From contig OX387607.1 of assembly GCA_947568835.1 (NCBI GenBank), forward strand, positions 18,130,277-18,194,276: a stretch of 64,000 nucleotides of DNA, in the 5' to 3' direction. The notes under the pieces are model-generated. The model ran no database searches and had not been told where the DNA came from. It saw nothing but the letters and a program-made list of their open reading frames with translations. The DNA comes from Protonemura montana (lineage: Eukaryota; Arthropoda; Insecta; Plecoptera; Nemouridae). Positions 34,101 through 43,100 of the stretch are shown here, in pieces (positions within the stretch are counted from its first letter, which is position 1; every line of letters starts with the position of its first letter). The translations under genes and the position numbers were made by a program.

Positions 34101-37100
34101 GGTTGATAAGCAAGGCGAGTGAAGTTGCTGTACTAACTTTCATCCCACCAACCTCTCTTCCAAACAGAACTGGTCATGTGTATGATAGTCACCAATTCAA
34201 TATCTGACCCAGCGCAGTGTTGCTTAACTTCAATCCTTCCAACCTCTCTCCCGAACAGAACTGGTCATGTGTATGATGGTCACCCATCCAATACCTGACT
34301 CAGCGCAGTGTTGCTTAACTTCAATCCTTCCAACCTCTCTCCCGAACAGAACTGGTCATGTGTATGATGGTCACCCATCCAATACCTGACTCAGCGCAGT
34401 GTTGCTTAACTTCAATCCTTCCAACCTCTCTCCCGAACAGAACTGGTCATGTGTATGATGGTCACCCATCCAATACCTGACCCAGCGCAGTGTTGCTTAA
34501 CTTTAATCCCACCAACCTCTCTCCCGAACAGAACTGGTCATGTGTATGATGGTCACCCATCCAATACCTGACCCAGCGCAGTGTTGCACCAACTTCTATC
34601 CCGATCATGTGTTTGACATGAATCGAACCAAGATCCTCCTGATCGCCACTCGGAAAGGTAAAAACTCTGACTGAACCTGTTATACCACCGCACCATGTCA
34701 AGGTCGCCAACTGCCTGCACAACCAGCTTCGCGTAGACTCTCTGACAAGTCGCATGAGAGAAATAAAATATTATCTGGATTCGGTCGCAATTGCAGATTT
34801 ATTATTCACATAACTGGCTTTAATTGCTAAACAATGTTTGGTGGGTTACCATGGTTACTTAATCAGAGAAGTGGGATTTGTTGAACGCTATATTAGGTCT
34901 TGTCTGCCTGTCTGTTTGTTTGCCTTGTACACATTTTGCTGCTGATTTCAAACACAACTTAATGTTGAGCTTGAGGCTTAAAATTTGAGAAAAACAACCC
35001 AGAACTGGATGACAGCATATTGTATCAGTTTAAGAGAAAATTTCCATGCAATATTTTAGCATATTTGAGCTCTTTGAAGGATTAAAGCATTGCTTGAAAC
35101 GAAAATTATAAATAAATAAAAATTTTATAAAAATTTTAATAATGGGAAGGAAGCTAGACTGGAAAAATGTGCAACCGAACCGGGTTACGAACCCGGGACC
35201 TCCCAATTGCCGGTCGGGTGCTTTACTAACTGAGCTATCGCAGGGGTTGGGATTACGGATCCCCTGAAGAGGGCAGAAGCCGAGGTGACTCATATAGAAG
35301 AGTTCATCAAATGGCCACAGGACAGAATGGTCTGTCACTATTCCTCGAATCCCGGTTATCTCGAAAGGTGTTCGGTTGTTGCAGTGTTTTTTGGTTTTTC
35401 TGGCATTTCCACTAAAGAGCTTGCTGGTTACTTTATTATTAACAACACTATAACCGTCTCAAAAATTGATGCCCAAACGCGGACTCGAAACCCGATCTCC
35501 ACCTATCGCGGGTGTTGCTCTGAACCATTGAGCTACTTGGACACTAGCTTTTTGAGAGAATTCTAGTTGCAATTTAAATAAGATTTCATCCTAATACAGC
35601 AACGAATCCAACGTCAATTTGGAGTTATTCGAGTTTGACAGGCTGTGATGTGATATAGCGTCACTAGAATCAGAGTGACTGTGAGTATTCACAGCCTCTT
35701 GGTTCTACTCCTTGGAGAACTGTCATTCTCATCAAATACACTAAAATCGTCTCAAAAAGCCAGTGTCCAAGTAGCTCAATTGGTTAGAGCAACGCCCGCG
35801 ACAGGTGGAGATCGGGGTTCGAGTCCGCGTTTGGGCATCAATTTTTGAGACGGTTATAGTGTTGTTAATAATAAAATACCCCGCGCATTGCAAGCGTTTG
35901 CAATTTAAATCAGAGTTCATCCTAGCTTGCTGGTTTAAGCTCCCTAGTGGAAATGCCAGAAAAACTAAAAAACACTGCTATTTTAATAATCTTGCACCCC
36001 ACGTTCTAGGTTTTTAAATCTAACAGTTATTCTGTACGGGGCCAGGAATTTGTTTAGAGCTATACAAAAATCTTTTGTACTTTTACACCCGCCTTAAAAG
36101 AGTTTTTTTTTTAAATATATTTTTAATTAAAAAAATAGCTTTTAAAACAGCAGGCAACGAGATCTCCGGGCTGTCTATCGGGGTTCGAGTCCCCGTGTGG
36201 GCAACAATTTCTGAGAGATTACTAGCGTTCCTAATAATAACTCTTCTTCACGACAAAATGGCCGCCAAATGACTGCTTTACCGCGACAAAAATGACGAAT
36301 GCTACGAGATGGAGCCACCGTCGTTAGGAGTGTTTTTAATTTCGTTATTTCTCGCAGATTACTCGCATTTGAGACAGGTTTACACTCAATTAATCTTTAT
36401 TAATGCTAACCTCAACGAATGATAAACATGTATCGCGATATTTTGAGTTGTTATTATTTAATCGTAGAGGTTTGTTAAACAAAGACGACCGCAAGCGCCA
36501 TCTGGTTGCCACGTGTTGCCGGCCTCGCTGGCTCAGCAGAAGTTTAACATTACCGCTGGCTCTCTGACCAAACCTTTATAAACTCAATGCAGTTAAGTTT
36601 CTCCCAACGAACAAACACAATCGATCTAACGTCGCAGTCAAATCAATGAATTGAAATGTTTTGAAGTTAAACATGGAATTCTACGCATGCGCGGACAGGC
36701 TCCTTGTAAAAAAGGCTTGAAACTTCCTGCACGTACTGACACAGGCCTCTTAATTTAGGGCCTTGGGTCCAAGAAAACGTTCAACCAAGGCGTCCCAAGA
36801 TGAAGATGATCATACACATGACCAGTTCTGTTCGGGAGAGAGGTTGTAGGGATGAAAGTTAAGCAACACTACCCTGGGTCAGGTATTGGATGGGTGACCA
36901 TCATACACATGACCAGTTCTGTTCGGGAGAGAGGTTGGAGGGATGAAAGTTAAGCAACACTGCGCTGGGTCAGGTATTGGATGGGTGACCATCATACACA
37001 TGACCAGTTCAGTTCGGGAGAGAGGTTGGAGGGATGAAAGTTAAGCAACACTGCGCTGGTTCAGGTATTGGATGGGTGACCATCATACACATGACCAGTT

Positions 37101-40100
37101 CTGTTCGGGAGAGAGGTTGTAGGGATGAAAGTTAAGCAACACTACCCTGGGTCAGGTATTGGATGGGTGACCATCATACACATGACCAGTTCTGTTCGGG
37201 AGAGAGGTTGGAGGGATGAAAGTTAAGCAACACTGCGCTGGGTCAGGTATTGGATGGGTGACCATCATACACATGACCAGTTCTGTTCGGGAGAGAGGTT
37301 GGAGGGATGAAAGTTAAGCAACACTGCGCTGGTTCAGGTATTGGATGGGTGACCATCATACACATGACCAGTTCTGTTCGGGAGAGATGTTGGAGGGATG
37401 AAAGTTAAGCAACACTGCACTGGGTCAGGTATTGGATGTGTGACCATCATACACATGACCGGTTCTGTTCGGGAGACAGGTTGGAGGGATGAAAGTTAAG
37501 CAACACTGCGCTGGGTCAGGTATTGGATGGGTGGCCATCATACACATGACCAGTTCTGTTCGGGAGAGAGGTTGGAGGGATGAAAGTTAAGCAACACTGC
37601 GCTGGTTCAGGGATTGGATGGGTGACCATCATACACATGACCAGTTCTGTTCGGGAAAGAGGTTGGAGGGATGAAAGTTAAGCAACACTGCGCTGGTTCA
37701 GGTATTGGATGGGTGACCATCATACACATGACCAGTTCTGTTCGGGAGAGATGTTGGAGGGATGAAAGTTAAGCAACACTGCACTGGGTCAGGTATTAGA
37801 TGTGTGACCATCATACACATGACCAGTTCTGTTCGGGAGAGAGGTTGGAGGGATGAAAGTTAAGCAACACTGCGCTGGGTCAGGTATTGGATGGGTGGCC
37901 ATCATACACATGACCAGTTCTGTTCGGGAGAGAGGTTGGAGGGATGAAAGTTAAGCAACACTGCGCTGGTTCAGGGATTGGATGGGTGACCATCATACAC
38001 ATGACCAGTTCTGTTCGGGAGAGAGGTTGGAGGGATGAAAGTTAAGCAACACTGCGCTGGGTCAGGTATTGGATGGGTGACCATCATACACAAGACCAGT
38101 TCTGTTCGGGAGAGAGGTTGGAGGGATGAAAGTTAAGCAACACTGCGCTGAGTCTGGTATTGGTTGGGTGATCTTCATACACATGACCAGTTCTGTTCGG
38201 GAGAGAGGTTGGAGGGATGAAAGTTAGTACAGCAACTTCACTCGCCTTGCTTATCAACCTCTTGACAGCATGGATTTGTGAAGGAATCCTGTTTTTCGCG
38301 TTGTACCGTCCTTCGGAAGGGACGTTAAGCCGGTGATCCCCTTGGTCTTCGACAGGAGTAGGCTACGTGCCGGTACCGGGTTTCCCTTTCACCCTTCTAG
38401 GCTAGGTTCAGCTCGTCACCGATGTCGTAAGACTTGTAGCAAATGACCCGCAAAGAAAGAATCAAATTGTTTTTGCTAATCGTGCTCGAGATCGAAGCGA
38501 AATTAGTTTTCACCAAAAATATGACGTACGTGATGACGCGCGAAGCACGAACTCGCTCTCATCTCGACTGAGTTTGTGACATAACGTAGAGTCGATTCCT
38601 TGTTGAGAAACAAATGCTATGTTGCAGTCTCTACCAGGGAGATGGTGGTGTTTAACGGCGCACTGTTTTGACAATGGGTTCTGTGACACCGGTCTTATGT
38701 CGTCGGTGGATGAGTGGATGATGATTATATAACTTAGCTAGCCTAGAATGGAGGAGGGGAAACCCGGTGCCTGCACGTAGCCTACACCTGTCAAAGACTG
38801 AGAAGACCAGCGGCTTCACATCCCTTCTGAAGGACGGTACAACGCGAACAACAGGATTCCTCCACAAATCCATGCTGTCGAGAGGTTGATAAGCAAGGCG
38901 AGTGAAGTTGCTGTACTAACTTTCATCCCTCCAACCTCTCTCCCGAACAGAACTGGTCATGTGTTTGATGGTCACTCATCCTATACCTGACTCAGCGCAG
39001 TGTTGCTTAACTTCAATCCTTCCAACCTCTCTCCCGAACAGAACTGGTCATGTGCATGATGGTCACCCATCCAATACCTGAATCAGCGCAGTGTTGCTTA
39101 ACTTTCATCCCTCCAACCTCTCTCCCGAACAGAACTGGTCATGTGTATGATGGTCACTCATCCAATACCTGACTCAGCGCAGTGTTGCTTAACTTCCATC
39201 CCTCCAACCTCTCTCCTGAACAGAACTGGGCATGTGTATGATGGTCACCCATCCAATACCTGACTCAGCGCAGTGTTGCTTAACTTCAATCCCTCCAGCT
39301 TCTCTCCCGAACAGAACTGGTCATTTGTATGATGGTCACCCATCCAATACCTGACCCAGCGCAGTGTTGCTTAACTTTCATCCCTCCAACCTCTCTCCCC
39401 AACAGAACTGGTCATGTGTATGATGGTCACCCATCCAATATCTGACTCAGCGCAGTGTTGTTTAACTTCAATCCCTCCAACCTCTCTCCCGAACAGAACT
39501 GGTCATGTGTATGATGGTCACCCATCCAATACCTGACTCAGCGCAGTGTTGCTTAACTTCAATCCCTCCAACCTCTCTCCCGAACAGAACTGGTCATGTG
39601 TATGATGGTCACCCATCCAATACCTGACTCAGCGCAGTGTTGCTTAACTTCAATCCCTCCAACCTCTCTCCCGAACAGAACTGGTCATGTCTATGATGTT
39701 CACCCATCCAATACCTGACTCAGCGCAGTGTTGTTTAACTTCAATCCCTCCAACCTCTCTCCCGAACAGAATTGTCAGGAAGATGGGCCAAGAAGCTCGT
39801 GATGCTGTTTTCGTTCGAAACAAAACTAACTTCGCTTTAGACAAATGTTGGGCCGACTTTTACTTTCTGTAAACACGTGGCGACTGAAATCACGTCTGGT
39901 ATTTTGATTTTACGACATTCGTTAATTAATTTAGAGAGATTGGTTTGAATCGTTCGCTCAAATTATGTTCCTTCTGTAATGAGTTTTGGTCATGACTTCT
40001 GTCAAAGTTACCTAATCTTTAAAATGTATCAAAGAAGAACACGAGCAATTACCCCGACCGGTAATCGGAAGATCTCCGGTTCGTATCCCTGTTCGGTCGC

Positions 40101-43100
40101 ACATTTTTTAGTGTAGCTTTCTTTTTTAAGAAAATATTTGGCAAAACATGCGAATAAACCAGGTGTTGTAAAACTCACCTGCAAAATTGTCTACTATTTT
40201 TTTTTAAATGTTGAAAATAATGAAAGGCGTCATAAGATTCTGTCAATCCTTCACGTATTCTATTTTTATGTCAAAAGGTGATCACTTTGAAATGAGCTGA
40301 AGGTGCTGGCAAGCATATACCTCCATTTTGTGACGCCGTGGATAACGCTTTCTTGTAGAAAAAAACACATATATATCAAGAAATATTTTTAAGCGCTTGA
40401 CCAATAGCTTATGATCCATCAAGAAAATAACTAAATGCAAAATTTTATTGTAAAATGCCCCGCGCATTGCAAGCGTTTGCAATTTAAATAAGATTTCACA
40501 TAAATAAACGTATCCAACGTCAAATTGGAGTTACTCAAGATTCAATTATTATTATTATTTGTGGTGATTAACGACGCACTGTTTTGACAACTGGCCATGC
40601 GGCACTGGTCTAATGGCGTCGGTGAATGAGTGGATGATGATGAGGATGATGATGAACCTAACCTAGTCTAGAAGAAAAGAGGGGGAAACCCGGTGCCGAC
40701 ACGTAGCCTACTCCTGTTGAAGACCAAGGGGACCACCGGCTTAACGTCCCTTCCGAAGGACGGTACAACGCGAACAACAGGATTCCTCCACAAATCCATG
40801 CTGTCGAGAGGTTGATAAGCGAGGCGAGTGAAGTTGCTGTACTAACTTTCATCCTTCCAACCTCTCTCCCGAACAGAACTGGTCATGTGTATGATGGTCA
40901 CCCATCCAAGACCTGACCCAGTGCAGTGTTGCTTAACTTTCATCCCTCCAACCTCTCTCCCGAACAGAACTGGTCATGTATATTATGGTCACCCATCCAA
41001 GGAGTTTGACAGGTTGTGACGTGGTATAGCATCACTAGAATCAGAGTGACTGTGAGTATTCACAGCCTCTTGGTTGAAGAACCGTAATGTGTCATGTAAA
41101 GTTTTAACAAATTTCTGCTGTCTGTCACACTGTTTTAAAAAATACCAGAATTTCTCTGCAAGCGCTCATCCATCAACGCGACGCCGCCGTGGCATCAGCG
41201 TTAAATAAGATCTGTCAAATACCCTGTTGTCCGCCACTGACGTAAACCTGTCTGTGCTGGTCAATGAACATTTCAAAAGAACTCATTGTTTTTTGTTAAT
41301 TATTTGATCTTAGATAACTTAAAATTAGTTAGGATTCGAAACTGTCGACAGACCACTACCAAGGACGTGGTACCTTGGTAGTGGCATTGGCCCGACATTC
41401 GGGTAATAGCATATCTTGCAGTGAAAGGAAGTGAATGGGAAGATCAAATTGCCGTCCTTGGGTCTCGGGTTCCTCAAATCTTTGCTAAATTAGTTCTGTT
41501 CGCCGGCATTTTGTTTTGATTCGGTTGCACGTATTCGACCGCATTCTCTCGCGAAACCACGTATTACATATGATTATGAACTTGCCGTTGTTTTTAACAA
41601 ATGGCAATCGAAATTGAATTGGATTTCTAGAAATTCGAATCCAATTCAAACTTAAACCTTGACATAAAAATTGTCTATAAAAAAAAATTATATGTAGAGA
41701 ATATTTAGATATGTTATTGATTTAGCTCTTAAAAGCGGCAATTTTAAGATAATTTTTCTCAAATTTCCTAGTTATATTACAGCTTATAATAACACAATCA
41801 TGCCTGTAATTCACCGACACCAATAGACCAGGTCCATAATGACTGCACCAACACAGTGTGTCAAAGGGACAAGGCTAAGCGGTGGCTGGTCCTTGGTGCT
41901 GTTGGATAGGAGCAGCCAACACAGTGTGTCAAAGGGACAAGGCTAAGCGGTGGCCGGTCCTTGGTGCTGTTGGACAGGAGCAGCCAACACAGTGTGTCAA
42001 AGGGACAAGGCTAAGCGGTGGCCGGTCCTTAGTGCTGTTGGACAGGAGCAGCCAACACAGTGTGTCAAAGTGACAAGGCTAAGCGGTGGCCGGTCCTTGG
42101 TGCTGTTGGACAGGAGCAGCCAACACAGTGTGTCAAAGTGACAAAGCTAACCGGTGGCCGGTCCTTGGTGCTGTTGGACAGGAGCTGCCAACACAGTGTG
42201 TCAAAGGGACAAGACTAAGCGGTGACCGGTCCTTGGTGCTGTTGGACAGGAGCAGCCAACACAGTGTGTCAAAGTGACAAGTCTAAGCGGTGGCCGGTCC
42301 TTGGTGCTGTTGGACAGGAGCAGCCAACACAATGTGTAAGAGGGACAAGGCTAAGCGGTGGCCGGTCCTTGGTGCTGTTGGACATGAGCAGCCAACACAG
42401 TGTGTCAAAGGGACAAGGCTAAACGGTGGCCGGTCCTTGGTGCTGTTGGACAGGAGCAGCCAACACAGTGTGTCAAAGTGACAAGGCTAAGCGGTGGCCG
42501 GTCCTTGGTGCTGTTGGATAGGAGCAGCCAACACAGTGTGTCAAAGGGACAAGGCTAAGCGGTGGCCGGTCCTTGGTGCTGTTGGACAGGAGCAGCCAAC
42601 ACAGTGTGTCAAAGTGACAAGGCTAAGCGGTGACCGGTCCTTGGTGCTGTTGGACAGGAGCAGCCAACACAGTGTGTAAAAGTGACAAGACTAAGCGGTG
42701 GCTGGTCCTTGGTGCTGTTGGACAGGAGCAGCCAACACAGTTTGTCAAAGTGACAAGGCTAGGCGGTGGCCGGTCCTTGGTGCTGTTGGACAGGAGCAGC
42801 CAACACAGTGTGTCAAAGTGACAAGGCTAAGCGGTGGCCGGTCCTTGGTGCTGTTGGACAGGAGCAGCCAACACAGTGTGTCAAAGGGCCAAGGCTAAGC
42901 GGTGACCGGTCCTTGGTGCTGTTGGATAGGAGCAGCCAACAGAGTGTGTCAAAGCGACAAGGCTAAGCGGTGGCCGGTCCTTGGTGCTGTTGGACAGGAG
43001 CAGCCAACACAGTGTGTCAAAGGGACAAGGCTAAGCGGTGGCCGGCCCTTGGTGCTGTTGGACAGGAGCAGCCATCACAGTGTGTCAAAGTGACAAGGCT

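Noticed and set aside
35180-35256. Functional tRNA gene on the minus strand
   Set aside because: Boxes A and B are present but the acceptor stem does not pair well and a SINE-like 3' extension shared with 40040-40120 follows.
35767-35840. Functional tRNA gene on the plus strand
   Set aside because: The arms fold, but the anticodon loop lacks U33 and the unit is embedded in a repeated SINE.
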